Counted from the first letter of the stretch, positions 18,617 through 27,337 are shown. The stretch is 32,825 bases of DNA from Streptomyces tricolor (GCF_002155905.1 NZ_MUMF01000260.1:1-32825), one strand, 5' to 3'. Numbers and translations are program-made. The notes: generated from the sequence alone by a model not told the origin.

Positions 18617-18639
18617 TTGTCAGTGCCGTGTTCTAGGGT
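18617..18639 (+). promoter_or_regulatory. PafBC-type DNA-damage promoter of rarA
   Basis: TTGTCAGTG (18617-18625), 8 nt, then TAGGGT (18634-18639) is a full match to tTGTCRgtg-N8-TAnnnT and shares its nine-base upstream element exactly with the ruvC promoter. The -10 ends 7 nt before the GTG start, so the mRNA should be leaderless or nearly so. Confidence 0.82.
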
Positions 18640-18646
18640 TTTCAGC

Positions 18647-20002
18647 GTGGAACCCGACCTCTTCACCGCAGCAGCAGAAGAACGCCAGGAGAAGGACCCG
18701 GCGGCCAGCCCCCTGGCGGTGCGCATGCGCCCGCGCACGCTCGACGAGGTCGTGGGCCAGCAGCACCTGCTGAAGCCCGGCTCCCCGCTGCGCCGGCTGG
18801 TCGGCGAGGGCAACGGCGGCCCCGCCGGACCGTCCTCGGTGATCCTGTGGGGCCCGCCCGGCACCGGCAAGACCACCCTGGCGTACGTCGTCTCCAAGGC
18901 GACCAACAAGCGGTTCGTGGAGCTGTCCGCGATCACCGCGGGCGTCAAGGAGGTCCGCGCGGTCATCGACGGCGCCCGCCGCGCCACCGGCGGCTTCGGC
19001 AAGGAGACCGTCCTCTTCCTGGACGAGATCCACCGCTTCAGCAAGGCCCAGCAGGACTCCCTGCTCCCGGCCGTGGAGAACCGCTGGGTGACCCTGATCG
19101 CGGCCACCACGGAGAACCCCTACTTCTCGGTGATCTCCCCGCTGCTCTCCCGCTCCCTCCTGCTCACCCTCGAACCGCTCACCGACGACGACGTCCGGGG
19201 CCTGCTCCGGCGCGCGCTGAGCGACGAACGCGGCCTGAAGGACGCCGTCACCCTCCCCGAGGACACCGAGGAGCACCTGCTGCGGATCGCCGGCGGCGAC
19301 GCCCGCCGTGCCCTGACCGCCCTGGAGGCCGCCGCCGGCGCCGCCCTGGACCAGGGCGAGCGCGAGATCAGCCTGCAGACCCTGGAGCAGACCGTCGACC
19401 GGGCCGCGGTGAAGTACGACCGCGACGGCGACCAGCACTACGACGTCGCCAGCGCCCTCATCAAGTCCATCCGCGGCTCCGACGTGGACGCGGCCCTGCA
19501 CTACCTGGCCCGCATGATCGAGGCCGGCGAGGACCCCCGGTTCATCGCCCGCCGCCTGATGATCTCCGCCAGCGAGGACATCGGCCTGGCCGACCCGAAC
19601 GCCCTGCCGATCGCGGTCGCCGCCGCCCAGGCCGTCGCCATGATCGGCTTCCCGGAGGCCGCCCTCACCCTCAGCCACGCCACGATCGCCCTGGCCCTCG
19701 CCCCCAAGTCCAACTCCGCGACCACCGCGATCGGCGCCGCCATGGAGGACGTACGCAAGGGCCTGGCCGGACCGGTGCCGCCGCACCTGCGCGACGGGCA
19801 CTACAAGGGCGCCGCCAAGCTCGGCCACGCCCAGGGGTACGTGTACCCGCACGACCTGCCCGAGGGCATCGCCCAGCAGCAGTACGCCCCGGACGCCCTG
19901 AAGGACCGCGAGTACTACACGCCGAGCCGGCACGGCGCCGAGGCCAGATACGCGGACGCCGTGGAGTGGACCCGCAAGCACCTCGGTCGCAAGCGCTCCT
20001 GA
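18647..20002 (+). CDS. rarA: Replication-associated AAA+ ATPase RarA/MgsA
   Basis: A 451-residue clamp-loader-like ATPase of the RarA/MgsA/WRNIP1 family, acting at stalled replication forks and in recombination. Walker A GPPGTGKT is at 69-76 (Lys75), Walker B is LFLDEIHRF, sensor 1 is AATTENP, and the C-terminal tetramerisation domain has [13 protein letters not shown] and the family end [13 protein letters not shown]. The GTG at 18647 was chosen because translation then starts [13 protein letters not shown], the standard N-terminus, and because the predicted transcription start is 0-3 nt away. AGGG within the -10 would be the only ribosome-site candidate. The promoter motif predicts induction by DNA damage. 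Confidence 0.95.
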   Translation: MEPDLFTAAAEERQEKDPAASPLAVRMRPRTLDEVVGQQHLLKPGSPLRRLVGEGNGGPAGPSSVILWGPPGTGKTTLAYVVSKATNKRFVELSAITAGVKEVRAVIDGARRATGGFGKETVLFLDEIHRFSKAQQDSLLPAVENRWVTLIAATTENPYFSVISPLLSRSLLLTLEPLTDDDVRGLLRRALSDERGLKDAVTLPEDTEEHLLRIAGGDARRALTALEAAAGAALDQGEREISLQTLEQTVDRAAVKYDRDGDQHYDVASALIKSIRGSDVDAALHYLARMIEAGEDPRFIARRLMISASEDIGLADPNALPIAVAAAQAVAMIGFPEAALTLSHATIALALAPKSNSATTAIGAAMEDVRKGLAGPVPPHLRDGHYKGAAKLGHAQGYVYPHDLPEGIAQQQYAPDALKDREYYTPSRHGAEARYADAVEWTRKHLGRKRS

Positions 20003-20010
20003 GCGCCCTG

Positions 20011-20016
20011 TAGACT
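20011..20016 (+). promoter_or_regulatory. Candidate -10 box of the rpsD leader transcript
   Basis: TAGACT is the preferred Streptomyces -10 and stands 8 nt after the rarA stop. The -35 (TCGCAA, 19987-19992, 18 nt away) is poor and lies in rarA. A start near 20022 would give a leader of about 280 nt. A second, weaker candidate is CTGACA (20271-20276) with TGAGAT (20294-20299), which would be nearly leaderless. Confidence 0.5.
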
Positions 20017-20021
20017 GCTCC

Positions 20022-20303
20022 GAAGCAGCTGAGTCCCGTGCTGTCAGAGCGGGACAGTCAGCCGGAGATCCAGTCCCTCGCGGACTGACTCCAGGAGCGT
20101 CGCGCACCGTCGAACGGTGTCGCGGGCAGCCCACCACCACCCGCATTCCCGGGACGGTCGGTGGGCCACTCGCGTGCTGCACGTATGTGCCCAGACCAGG
20201 GAAGCGGCTGCCCGGCAGGTCCCGAGGGACCCGGCGGGTTCTCCCGGCTGCGGATGCGACCTCCCTAACCCTGACAAGCCGGAAACTAGGAAATGAGATA
20301 AGA
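20022..20303 (+). promoter_or_regulatory. Structured 5' leader of rpsD, candidate uS4 autoregulatory element
   Basis: This 301-nt gap after rarA has no gene but holds consecutive inverted repeats. P1: CTGA+GTCCCG (20029-20038) with CGGGAC+TCAG (20050-20061, AG bulge). P2: GGAG+CAGTCC (20064-20076) with GGACTG+CTCC (20082-20092). P3: CGCG+CACCG (20101-20109) with CGGTG+CGCG (20115-20124, one bulged T), loop TCGAA. P4: GCCCACC (20129-20135) with GGTGGGC (20160-20166). P5: GGTCC (20218-20222) with GGACC (20227-20231). uS4 represses its own mRNA in other bacteria, so an autoregulatory leader is plausible. I do not recognise it as a named RNA family. Confidence 0.55.
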
Positions 20304-20918
20304 GTGGCGAACCAGTCCCGCCCCAAGGTCAAGAAGTCGCGTGCCCTCGGCATCGCGCTGACCCCGAAGGCCGTCAAGTACTTCGAGGCCCGCCCCTACC
20401 CGCCGGGTGAGCACGGCCGTGGCCGCAAGCAGAACTCGGACTACAAGGTCCGTCTGCTGGAGAAGCAGCGCCTGCGCGCTCAGTACGACATCTCCGAGCG
20501 CCAGCTGGTCCGCGCCTACGAGCGTGCGTCCAAGGTCCAGGGCAAGACCGGTGAGGCCCTGATCGTCGAGCTGGAGCGCCGCCTCGACGCGCTGGTCCTG
20601 CGTTCGGGCATCGCCCGCACGATCTACCAGGCCCGCCAGATGGTCGTCCACGGCCACATCCAGGTCAACGGCCAGAAGGTCGACAAGCCGTCCTTCCGCG
20701 TCCGCCCGGACGACGTCGTGCAGGTCCGCGAGCGCTCCAAGGACAAGACGCTCTTCACGATCGCCCGTGAGGGTGGCTTCGCCCCCGAGGGCGAGACCCC
20801 GCGCTACCTGCAGGTGAACCTCAAGGCCCTGGCGTTCCGCCTGGACCGCGAGCCGAACCGCAAGGAGATCCCGGTGATCTGCGACGAGCAGCTCGTCGTC
20901 GAGTACTACGCCCGCTGA
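20304..20918 (+). CDS. rpsD: 30S ribosomal protein S4 (uS4)
   Basis: A 204-residue primary 16S rRNA-binding protein. The N-terminus [20 protein letters not shown], the [12 protein letters not shown] segment and the S4 RNA-binding domain ([36 protein letters not shown]) are clear. The four-cysteine zinc site found near the N-terminus of some S4 proteins is absent, so this is the zinc-free form. GTG 20304 was chosen for the family N-terminus; the upstream AGGAAAT/GAGATAAGA is only a weak ribosome site. rpsD stands alone here rather than in the alpha operon, as in other actinomycetes, and has its own long leader. Confidence 0.97.
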   Translation: MANQSRPKVKKSRALGIALTPKAVKYFEARPYPPGEHGRGRKQNSDYKVRLLEKQRLRAQYDISERQLVRAYERASKVQGKTGEALIVELERRLDALVLRSGIARTIYQARQMVVHGHIQVNGQKVDKPSFRVRPDDVVQVRERSKDKTLFTIAREGGFAPEGETPRYLQVNLKALAFRLDREPNRKEIPVICDEQLVVEYYAR

Positions 20919-20939
20919 CCCCAGCCACGGCGTAAGCGC

Positions 20940-23111
20940 TCAGCCCGCCGTCTCCCCGCCCTTCCGGGTGGGCGAGGCGGCGGGTTCGCGCTTGCCGGCG
21001 CGGGAGCGGGGCAGGGGCCCTCGCGGCGTCGGCAGCGCCGGCAGCGGCCGGGCGTCGGGCCGGAGCGCCCGGGCCACCGCCGTCTCCCGGTCCAGCCGCG
21101 CCCCCCGGCGCACCCACTCCTCGTACCGCTCGTCGCCCAGCGCCTCCCGGGCCGTCGCCTCGCACAGCTCGTGCGGGGCGTTGTAGTACGCCGAGCCGAA
21201 CAGCGGCAGCCCGACCGAGGGCCACATCCGCCCCGCGGCGCCCTGGAGCACCGCCGCCTCCACCGCATCGCCCTGCGTCACCGTCACCAGGGCCAGCAGT
21301 TCGATCGAGAGCACCGTCCCCAGCAGGTCGCGGAACGTGTGCACGTTGTCCAGACAGTCCGTCAGCAACTCCCGCGCGCGGGCCGGATCGCCGTCCTGCC
21401 AGGCCGCGTACGCCAGCACGTACAGCGCGTACGACCGCGCCCACCGCTCCCCGTGGTCCTCGCACACCCGGCGCACGTCCTCGCACAAGCGCACCGCGTC
21501 CGGCAGATCCCCCTGGAACGCCCGCGTCATCGCCAGCTCCACCTGGCCCATGAGCACATTGCTGTTCAGCTCGCCGATCTCCTGGTAGCGCTCCAGCGCC
21601 GACCGCAGCAGCGTTTCTGCGCGGGCCATGTCATCCGAGACCAGGGCCAGACAGCCGGTGCGGTGCTCGGCGTACGCCACCGCCGTCGCGTCGGCCGACC
21701 GTTCCGCCTGCTCCCGGCAGACCTGGAGCGCCTGCAACGCCGGTACCGTGTCGCCCTGCAGGATCGCCACGTAGCCGAGCACCCACAGCGCCTTCAGCCG
21801 GGACTGCTCGTACTCCGAGTCCAGCTCCACACTGCGCTCCAGCCAGCGCCGCCCCTCCGAGAGCCGGCCGCAGCCCACCCAGCAGAACCACAGCGCACCC
21901 GCCAGATGCTGCCCGAGATGCGCCTCCTCCGGCTCGGTCAGACAGCACTCCAGCGCGGTCCGCAGATTCGGCAGCTCCGCCTCCACCCGCACGGCCACCT
22001 CCCGCTGCCGGGGCGAGAACCACTCCAGCTCGCACCAGGTCGCCAGGCCCAGGTACCAGTCCCGGTGCCGGCGGCGCAGCCGGCCCGCGTCCCCGGTCGC
22101 CTCCAGCCACTCGGCGCCGTAGGCCCGGACGGTGTCCAGCATCCGGTAGCGCGGGCCCGCCGGGGTCTCCTCGCGGGAGACGACCGACTGGGCGAGCAGC
22201 TCCGACAGCACGTCCAGGACGTCCTCGGCGGCCAGCCCGTCGCCGCTGCACACGTACTCGGCCGCCTCCAGGTCGAAGGTCTGCGCGAACACCGACAGCC
22301 GGGCCCACAGCAGCCGTTCGGCCGGCGTGCACAGCTCGTGGCTCCAGCCGATCGCCGTGCGCAGCGTCTGGTGCCGGGGCAGGGCGTCCCGGCCGCCGCC
22401 GGTCAGCAGCCGGAACCGGTCGTCCAGGCGCTGCAGCAGCTGCGCGGGGGACAGCGCCCGCAGCCGCCCGGCCGCCAGCTCCAGCGCCAGCGGGATCCCC
22501 TCCAGCCGCTGGCACAGCTCGCGCACCTCGGCGCCGTCGGCCACCGCCACCCCCTGCGCCCGGGCCCGGTCCGTGAACAGCTCCACCGCCTCGTCCTCGC
22601 CGAGCGGCGCCAGCGGGTACAGCCGCTCGCCCGTGAGCCCCAGCGGACGCCGGCCCACGGCCAGCACCCGCAGCTCCGGCAGCGTGCGCAGCAGCTCCGC
22701 CGTCAATTCGGCGCAGGCCGCCACCAGATGCTCGAACCCGTCCAGGACCAGCAGCGCCGGCCGGTCCGCCAGATGCTCCAGCAGCGTCTCCCGGGGCAGC
22801 CGGGTGGTGTGGTCGGTCAGCCCCAGCGCCTCCACGACGGCGTACTCCACGAACTGCGGATCGCGCACCGGCGCCAGCTCCACCCGCCCCCAGCCCGGGC
22901 CGCCCGCCGCCGCACCCGACGCCCAGCGCGCCGCCACCCGCGCGGCCAGCCGGGACTTGCCGACCCCGCCCATCCCGGTCACGGTCACCAGCCGCGCCTG
23001 ACCGAGCGCCGTCGTCAGCTCGGCCAGCTCGGCCGAGCGCCCGACGAAAGCGGTGAGTTCGAGGGGCGGAACGCCGTCCGCCGGGGAGCCGGGGCTGTGA
23101 TGACCTCGCAT
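20940..23111 (-). CDS. STAND/NB-ARC ATPase with TPR-like C-terminus, putative regulator
   Basis: A 723-residue signal-transduction ATPase related to the NB-ARC part of AfsR/LuxR-type regulators but with no DNA-binding domain at either end that I can see. After LTAFVGRSAELAEL comes Walker A GMGGVGKS (46-53, Lys52), Walker B ALLVLDGFEHL (Asp124, with Gly where Asn is common), LAVGRRPLGL and the GIPLALELAAGRL motif. From about residue 400 on are helical, TPR-like repeats (RWLERSVELDSEYEQ, GDPARARELLTDCLDN). The tail is basic. The ATG at 23111 has no ribosome site and lies 9 nt from a -10 box. Such proteins usually switch on ATP binding and oligomerise; ligand and target are unknown. Confidence 0.85.
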   Translation of the reverse strand: MRGHHSPGSPADGVPPLELTAFVGRSAELAELTTALGQARLVTVTGMGGVGKSRLAARVAARWASGAAAGGPGWGRVELAPVRDPQFVEYAVVEALGLTDHTTRLPRETLLEHLADRPALLVLDGFEHLVAACAELTAELLRTLPELRVLAVGRRPLGLTGERLYPLAPLGEDEAVELFTDRARAQGVAVADGAEVRELCQRLEGIPLALELAAGRLRALSPAQLLQRLDDRFRLLTGGGRDALPRHQTLRTAIGWSHELCTPAERLLWARLSVFAQTFDLEAAEYVCSGDGLAAEDVLDVLSELLAQSVVSREETPAGPRYRMLDTVRAYGAEWLEATGDAGRLRRRHRDWYLGLATWCELEWFSPRQREVAVRVEAELPNLRTALECCLTEPEEAHLGQHLAGALWFCWVGCGRLSEGRRWLERSVELDSEYEQSRLKALWVLGYVAILQGDTVPALQALQVCREQAERSADATAVAYAEHRTGCLALVSDDMARAETLLRSALERYQEIGELNSNVLMGQVELAMTRAFQGDLPDAVRLCEDVRRVCEDHGERWARSYALYVLAYAAWQDGDPARARELLTDCLDNVHTFRDLLGTVLSIELLALVTVTQGDAVEAAVLQGAAGRMWPSVGLPLFGSAYYNAPHELCEATAREALGDERYEEWVRRGARLDRETAVARALRPDARPLPALPTPRGPLPRSRAGKREPAASPTRKGGETAG
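20944..20984 (+). terminator. Terminator of rpsD inside the 3' end of the convergent ATPase gene
   Basis: CCCGCCG (20944-20950) pairs with CGGCGGG (20978-20984), and inside it CGCCC (20957-20961) with GGGCG (20970-20974). TTCG follows. The convergent stops are only 21 nt apart, so the hairpin falls within the last codons of the minus-strand gene and may stop both transcripts. Confidence 0.6.
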
Positions 23112-23120
23112 GGGACACGG

Positions 23121-23150
23121 AGCGTACTGAACCGTGTTCACTCCGTACAA
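23121..23150 (-). promoter_or_regulatory. Promoter with embedded palindrome before the STAND ATPase gene
   Basis: On the minus strand TTGTAC (23150-23145), 18 nt, then TACGCT (23126-23121). The spacer contains the perfect inverted repeat TGAAC-CGT-GTTCA (23128-23140). The predicted start near 23114-23111 makes the mRNA leaderless or nearly so. A protein bound to the palindrome would block or remodel this promoter. Confidence 0.6.
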
Positions 23151-23214
23151 TCGCTTCCCGCAACTCCGCCCGCCGCGACGGGTAATCGGGTACGGACTCT
23201 TTCCCCCGGCGCGA

Positions 23215-23220
23215 TAGGCT
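23215..23220 (+). promoter_or_regulatory. Candidate -10 of the DUF948-DUF6167-alaS unit
   Basis: TAGGCT with a poor -35 (TACGGA, 23191-23196, 18 nt upstream). It would start transcription near 23227, about 45 nt before the DUF948 gene, back to back with the ATPase promoter. Confidence 0.4.
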
Positions 23221-23273
23221 CGGGGCACGACTTTTTCGATGCTCAGACACGTTTCAGGGAGCGGGTGCGCACA

Positions 23274-23699
23274 GTGTCCGGTGGAGAGGTGGCCGGGATC
23301 CTGGTGGCCGTCTTCTGGGCGATCCTGGTCTCCTTCCTCGCGGTCGCACTGGCGAGGCTGGCCCAGACGCTCAAGGCGACCACCAAGCTCGTCGCGGACG
23401 TGACCGACCAGGCGGTGCCGCTGCTCGCCGACGCCTCCCAGGCGGTGCGCTCGGCGCAGACCCAGATCGACCGGGTCGACGCCATCGCCTCCGACGTCCA
23501 GGAGGTCACCTCCAACGCCTCCGCGCTGTCCAGCACCGTCGCCTCCACCTTCGGCGGCCCGCTGGTGAAGGTCGCGGCCTTCGGCTACGGCGTCCGCCGG
23601 GCGCTCGGCGGACGCAAGGAGGACGTGCCTGTGAAGTCGCCCCGGCGTACCGTGATCGTGGGCCGGACGGTCCCCGCCGCACGACGCAAGCGGAAGTAA
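23274..23699 (+). CDS. DUF948 family membrane protein
   Basis: A 141-residue protein with one N-terminal membrane helix (about 6-28, VAGILVAVFWAILVSFLAVALA), a helical region rich in Ala, Thr, Asp and Val that could be coiled coil (about 30-95), and a basic C-terminus. It matches the DUF948 family, whose function is unknown. GTG 23274 begins at the usual family residue; GTG 23265 would add three residues. AGGGAG (23256-23261) is 12 nt from the first and 3 nt from the second, so the start is not certain. The pair of this gene and the next one before alaS is conserved in Streptomyces. Confidence 0.88.
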   Translation: MSGGEVAGILVAVFWAILVSFLAVALARLAQTLKATTKLVADVTDQAVPLLADASQAVRSAQTQIDRVDAIASDVQEVTSNASALSSTVASTFGGPLVKVAAFGYGVRRALGGRKEDVPVKSPRRTVIVGRTVPAARRKRK

Positions 23700-23715
23700 G
23701 GACTGAGACCGAGCG

Positions 23716-24063
23716 ATGTTCCGCCGTACGTTCTGGTTCAGCACCGGCGTCGCCGCCGGTGTGTGGGCCACCACCAAGGTCAACCGCAAGCTGAAGCAGC
23801 TGACCCCGGAGAGCCTGGCAGCCACCGCGGCGAACAAGGCCCTGGAGACCGGTCAGCGGCTCAAGGACCGCGCGGTCGGCTTCGCGCTCGACGTCCGGGA
23901 CAACATGGCCCGGCGGGAGGCCGAACTGGAGGAGGCTCTCGGCATCCAGGAGAGCCCCGAACTCCCGGCGCCCCGGCGGCACGCCGCCATCGAGAACAAC
24001 CGCAGCAACCCGAAGTACATCGAGAACCCGACGTACTCGCACAACCGGAATGAGGACTACTGA
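23716..24063 (+). CDS. Small DUF6167-like protein
   Basis: A 115-residue protein with a hydrophobic N-terminus ([22 protein letters not shown]), then a basic helical region ([20 protein letters not shown]) and a polar tail ending in several Asn and Tyr. It resembles the actinobacterial DUF6167 family; no function is known. It may be membrane-associated and could pair with the DUF948 protein encoded 16 nt upstream. The stop overlaps the alaS start by one base (TGATG), so translation is coupled. Confidence 0.85.
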   Translation: MFRRTFWFSTGVAAGVWATTKVNRKLKQLTPESLAATAANKALETGQRLKDRAVGFALDVRDNMARREAELEEALGIQESPELPAPRRHAAIENNRSNPKYIENPTYSHNRNEDY

Positions 24064-26735
24064 TGGAGTCGGCCGAGATTCGCCGCCGCTGGCTGAGCTT
24101 CTTCGAGGAGCGCGGGCACACCGTCGTCCCTTCGGCGTCGCTCATCGCGGACGACCCGACTCTGCTCCTCGTCCCCGCCGGCATGGTGCCCTTCAAGCCC
24201 TACTTCCTGGGTGAGGTCAAGCCGCCGTACCCGCGCGCCACCAGCGTGCAGAAGTGCGTGCGCACGCCCGACATCGAAGAGGTCGGCAAGACCACGCGGC
24301 ACGGCACGTTCTTCCAGATGTGCGGCAACTTCTCCTTCGGCGACTACTTCAAGGAGGGCGCCATCAAGCTCGCCTGGGAGCTGCTCACCACCTCCCAGGA
24401 CAAGGGCGGCTACGGCCTCGACCCCGAGCGCCTGTGGATCACCGTCTACCAGGACGACGACGAGGCCGAGCGGATCTGGCACGAGGTCGTCGGCGTGCCC
24501 AAGGAGCGCATCCAGCGCCTGGGCATGAAGGACAACTTCTGGTCCATGGGCGTCCCCGGCCCCTGCGGCCCCTGCTCCGAGATCAACTACGACCGCGGCC
24601 CCGAGTTCGGCGTCGAGGGCGGCCCCGCCGTCAACGACGAGCGGTACGTGGAGATCTGGAACCTCGTCTTCATGCAGTACGAGCGCGGCGAGGGCATCGG
24701 CAAGGACAACTTCGAGATCCTCGGGGACCTGCCGAGCAAGAACATCGACACGGGCCTCGGCCTGGAGCGGCTCGCCATGATTCTGCAGGGCGTGCAGAAC
24801 ATGTACGAGATCGACACCTCCATGGCCGTCATCCAGAAGGCCACCGAGCTGACCGGCGTCCGCTACGGCGACGCCCACGCCTCGGACGTCTCCCTGCGTG
24901 TGGTGACCGACCACATGCGCACGGCCACCATGCTCATCGGCGACGGCGTCACCCCGGGCAACGAGGGCCGCGGCTACGTCCTGCGCCGGATCATGCGCCG
25001 CGCCATCCGCAACATGCGCCTGCTCGGCGCCACCGGTCCGGTCGTCAAGGACCTGATCGACACCGTGATCGGCATGATGGGCCAGCAGTACCCGGAGCTG
25101 ATCACCGACCGCGAGCGCATCGAGAAGGTCGCCCTCGCCGAGGAGAACGCCTTCCTCAAGACGCTGAAGGCCGGCACCAACATCCTCGACACCGCCGTCA
25201 CCGAGACCAAGGCCGCGGGCTCCTCGGTGCTGCCCGGCGAGAAGGCCTTCCTGCTCCACGACACCTGGGGCTTCCCGATCGACCTCACCCTGGAGATGGC
25301 CGCCGAGCAGGGCCTTTCCGTGGACGAGGAGGGCTTCCGCCGCCTGATGAAGGAGCAGCGGGAGCGCGCCAAGGCCGACGCCCAGGCCAAGAAGACCGGC
25401 CATGCCGACCTCGGCGCCTACCGCGAGATCGCCGACGCCGCCGGCGAGACCGACTTCATCGGCTACACCGACACCGAGGGCGAGTCCACGATCGTCGGCA
25501 TCCTGGTCGACGGCGTGTCCTCCCCGGCCGCCACCGAGGGCGACGAGGTCGAGATCGTCCTGGACCGCACCCCGTTCTACGCCGAGGGCGGCGGCCAGAT
25601 CGGCGACACCGGCCGCATCAGGATCGACTCCGGTGCCGTCATCGAGGTCCGCGACTGCCAGAAGCCGGTCCCGGGCGTGTACGTCCACAAGGGCGTCGTC
25701 CAGGTCGGCGAGGTCACGGTCGGCGCCAAGGCCCACGCCTCGATCGACGCGGGGCGCCGCACGGCCATCGCCCGCGCCCACTCGGCCACCCACTTGACCC
25801 ACCAGGCCCTGCGCGACGCCCTCGGCCCGACCGCCGCCCAGGCCGGCTCGGAGAACCAGCCGGGCCGCTTCCGCTTCGACTTCGGCTCCCCGTCCGCCGT
25901 GCCGACGGCGGTGATGACCGACGTCGAGCAGAAGATCAACGAGGTGCTCGCCCGCGACCTCGACGTGCACGCCGAGATCATGGGCATCGACGAGGCCAAG
26001 AAGCAGGGCGCCATCGCCGAGTTCGGCGAGAAGTACGGCGACCGGGTGCGCGTGGTCACCATCGGCGACTTCTCCAAGGAGCTGTGCGGCGGCACGCACG
26101 TGCACAACACCGCCCAGCTGGGCCTGGTGAAGCTGCTCGGCGAGTCCTCCATCGGCTCGGGTGTGCGCCGTATCGAGGCCCTCGTCGGCGTGGACGCCTA
26201 CCACTTCCTCGCCCGTGAGCACACGGTCGTCAACCAGCTGACCGAGCTGCTCAAGGGCCGCCCGGAGGAGCTGCCGGAGAAGGTCTCCGCCATGCTCGGC
26301 AAGCTGAAGGACGCCGAGAAGGAGATCGAGAAGTTCCGCGCCGAGAAGGTGCTCCAGGCCGCCGCCGGTCTCGCCGAGTCCGCCAAGGACGTCCGCGGCG
26401 TGGCCGTGGTGACCGGGCAGGTCCCGGACGGCACCACGCCGGACGACCTGCGCAAGCTGGTCCTGGACGTGCGCGGCCGGATCCAGGGCGGGCGCGCCGC
26501 CGTGGTCGCCCTGTTCACGGTGAACAACGGCAAGCCGCTCACGGTCATCGCCACCAACGACGCCGCCCGCGAGCGCGGTCTCAAGGCCGGTGACCTGGTC
26601 CGTACGGCCGCCAAGACCCTCGGCGGCGGCGGTGGCGGCAAGCCGGACGTCGCCCAGGGCGGCGGCCAGAACCCGGCCGCCGTCGGTGAGGCCGTCGACG
26701 CCGTCGAGCGGCTCGTCGCCGAGACCGCCAAGTAG
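24063..26735 (+). CDS. alaS: Alanyl-tRNA synthetase
   Basis: An 890-residue class II synthetase charging tRNA-Ala, with the full four-part structure. The catalytic domain starts [20 protein letters not shown] and includes [13 protein letters not shown]; the tRNA-binding region has [18 protein letters not shown]; the editing domain has His573-x3-His577 (HSATHLTH) and Cys675/His679 (CGGTH) as zinc ligands; the C-terminal DHHA1-like domain ends with a glycine-rich segment. The ATG at 24063 overlaps the upstream stop by one base. Length is typical. Confidence 0.98.
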   Translation: MESAEIRRRWLSFFEERGHTVVPSASLIADDPTLLLVPAGMVPFKPYFLGEVKPPYPRATSVQKCVRTPDIEEVGKTTRHGTFFQMCGNFSFGDYFKEGAIKLAWELLTTSQDKGGYGLDPERLWITVYQDDDEAERIWHEVVGVPKERIQRLGMKDNFWSMGVPGPCGPCSEINYDRGPEFGVEGGPAVNDERYVEIWNLVFMQYERGEGIGKDNFEILGDLPSKNIDTGLGLERLAMILQGVQNMYEIDTSMAVIQKATELTGVRYGDAHASDVSLRVVTDHMRTATMLIGDGVTPGNEGRGYVLRRIMRRAIRNMRLLGATGPVVKDLIDTVIGMMGQQYPELITDRERIEKVALAEENAFLKTLKAGTNILDTAVTETKAAGSSVLPGEKAFLLHDTWGFPIDLTLEMAAEQGLSVDEEGFRRLMKEQRERAKADAQAKKTGHADLGAYREIADAAGETDFIGYTDTEGESTIVGILVDGVSSPAATEGDEVEIVLDRTPFYAEGGGQIGDTGRIRIDSGAVIEVRDCQKPVPGVYVHKGVVQVGEVTVGAKAHASIDAGRRTAIARAHSATHLTHQALRDALGPTAAQAGSENQPGRFRFDFGSPSAVPTAVMTDVEQKINEVLARDLDVHAEIMGIDEAKKQGAIAEFGEKYGDRVRVVTIGDFSKELCGGTHVHNTAQLGLVKLLGESSIGSGVRRIEALVGVDAYHFLAREHTVVNQLTELLKGRPEELPEKVSAMLGKLKDAEKEIEKFRAEKVLQAAAGLAESAKDVRGVAVVTGQVPDGTTPDDLRKLVLDVRGRIQGGRAAVVALFTVNNGKPLTVIATNDAARERGLKAGDLVRTAAKTLGGGGGGKPDVAQGGGQNPAAVGEAVDAVERLVAETAK

Positions 26736-26750
26736 GGAAGCGGTCGGACG

Positions 26751-27215
26751 ATGCGCAGAGGACGTCGGCTCGCGATCGACGTCGGGGACGCCCGGATCGG
26801 GGTCGCCTCGTGCGACCCCGACGGGATCCTCGCCACCCCGGTGGAGACCGTCCCCGGCCGGGACATCCCCGCCGCCCACCGCCGGCTGCGTCAGCTGGTG
26901 GAGGAGTACGAACCGATCGAGGTCGTCGTCGGCCTCCCTCGCTCCCTCAAGGGGGGCGAGGGCCCGGCCGCGGCCAAGGTCCGCGCCTTCGCCCAGCAGC
27001 TGGCCCAGGGCATCGAGCCGGTGCCGGTGCGGCTGGTCGACGAGCGGATGACCACGGTGACGGCCAGTCAGGGGCTGCGCGCCTCGGGCGTGAAGTCGAA
27101 GAAGGGCCGCTCGGTCATCGACCAGGCCGCCGCCGTCATCATTTTGCAGCAGGCCCTGGAATCCGAACGGGTGTCAGGTAATCCACCCGGCGAAGGCGTC
27201 GAAGTGGTCATCTGA
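26751..27215 (+). CDS. ruvX: Putative pre-16S rRNA nuclease, YqgF/RuvX family
   Basis: A 154-residue RNase H-fold protein. Conserved acidic residues lie in LAIDVGDARIGVA (Asp10), VRLVDERMTT and KGRSVIDQAAAVIIL. In E. coli the homologue trims the 5' end of pre-16S rRNA; a junction-resolvase role has also been proposed for the family. It follows alaS by 15 nt, with GGGAAG as a loose ribosome site, and the alaS-ruvX-mltG-aroE order is conserved in actinobacteria. Confidence 0.94.
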   Translation: MRRGRRLAIDVGDARIGVASCDPDGILATPVETVPGRDIPAAHRRLRQLVEEYEPIEVVVGLPRSLKGGEGPAAAKVRAFAQQLAQGIEPVPVRLVDERMTTVTASQGLRASGVKSKKGRSVIDQAAAVIILQQALESERVSGNPPGEGVEVVI

Positions 27216-27221
27216 TCGCGA

Positions 27222-27264
27222 TACGGTAACGTTCCGCGCGATGCGCCGGTGTTCGAACAGCCGG
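27222..27264 (+). promoter_or_regulatory. Candidate -10 and palindrome upstream of mltG
   Basis: TACGGT (27222-27227) could be a -10, without a convincing -35. Downstream lies CCGG-TGTTCGAACA-G-CCGG (27246-27264), an inverted repeat with one extra base. It could be an operator or a leader hairpin. Nothing else was recognised in the 122-nt gap. Confidence 0.35.
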
Positions 27265-27337
27265 GGCACAGCAAGAGGCGGAGCGGAAGCCGGCCCCCCG
27301 GCCGCGTGACCGTCGGCCTCGCGGCTCTAGGGGATCG

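Noticed and set aside
20022..20303. rpsD upstream region as a tRNA, RNase P RNA, tmRNA or known riboswitch
   Set aside because: No cloverleaf, no diagnostic core sequence of these RNAs, and position suits a leader.
21171..23273. Long plus-strand frame running into the DUF948 gene
   Set aside because: It is antisense to the STAND ATPase, rich in Arg/Gln/Pro/His, and only its last 142 codons resemble a real protein.
24057..26879. A 940-codon open frame on the minus strand opposite alaS (similar long frames oppose relA at 10431-13286 and yebC/ruvC/ruvA at 3064-4956)
   Set aside because: Composition is His/Gly/Val/Asp-rich nonsense typical of antisense frames in high-GC DNA, and the plus-strand genes are unmistakable.
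27251..27258. GTTCGAAC as a LexA box
   Set aside because: The actinobacterial LexA box is TCGAAC-N4-GTTCGA; here the half-sites are in the opposite order with no spacer.
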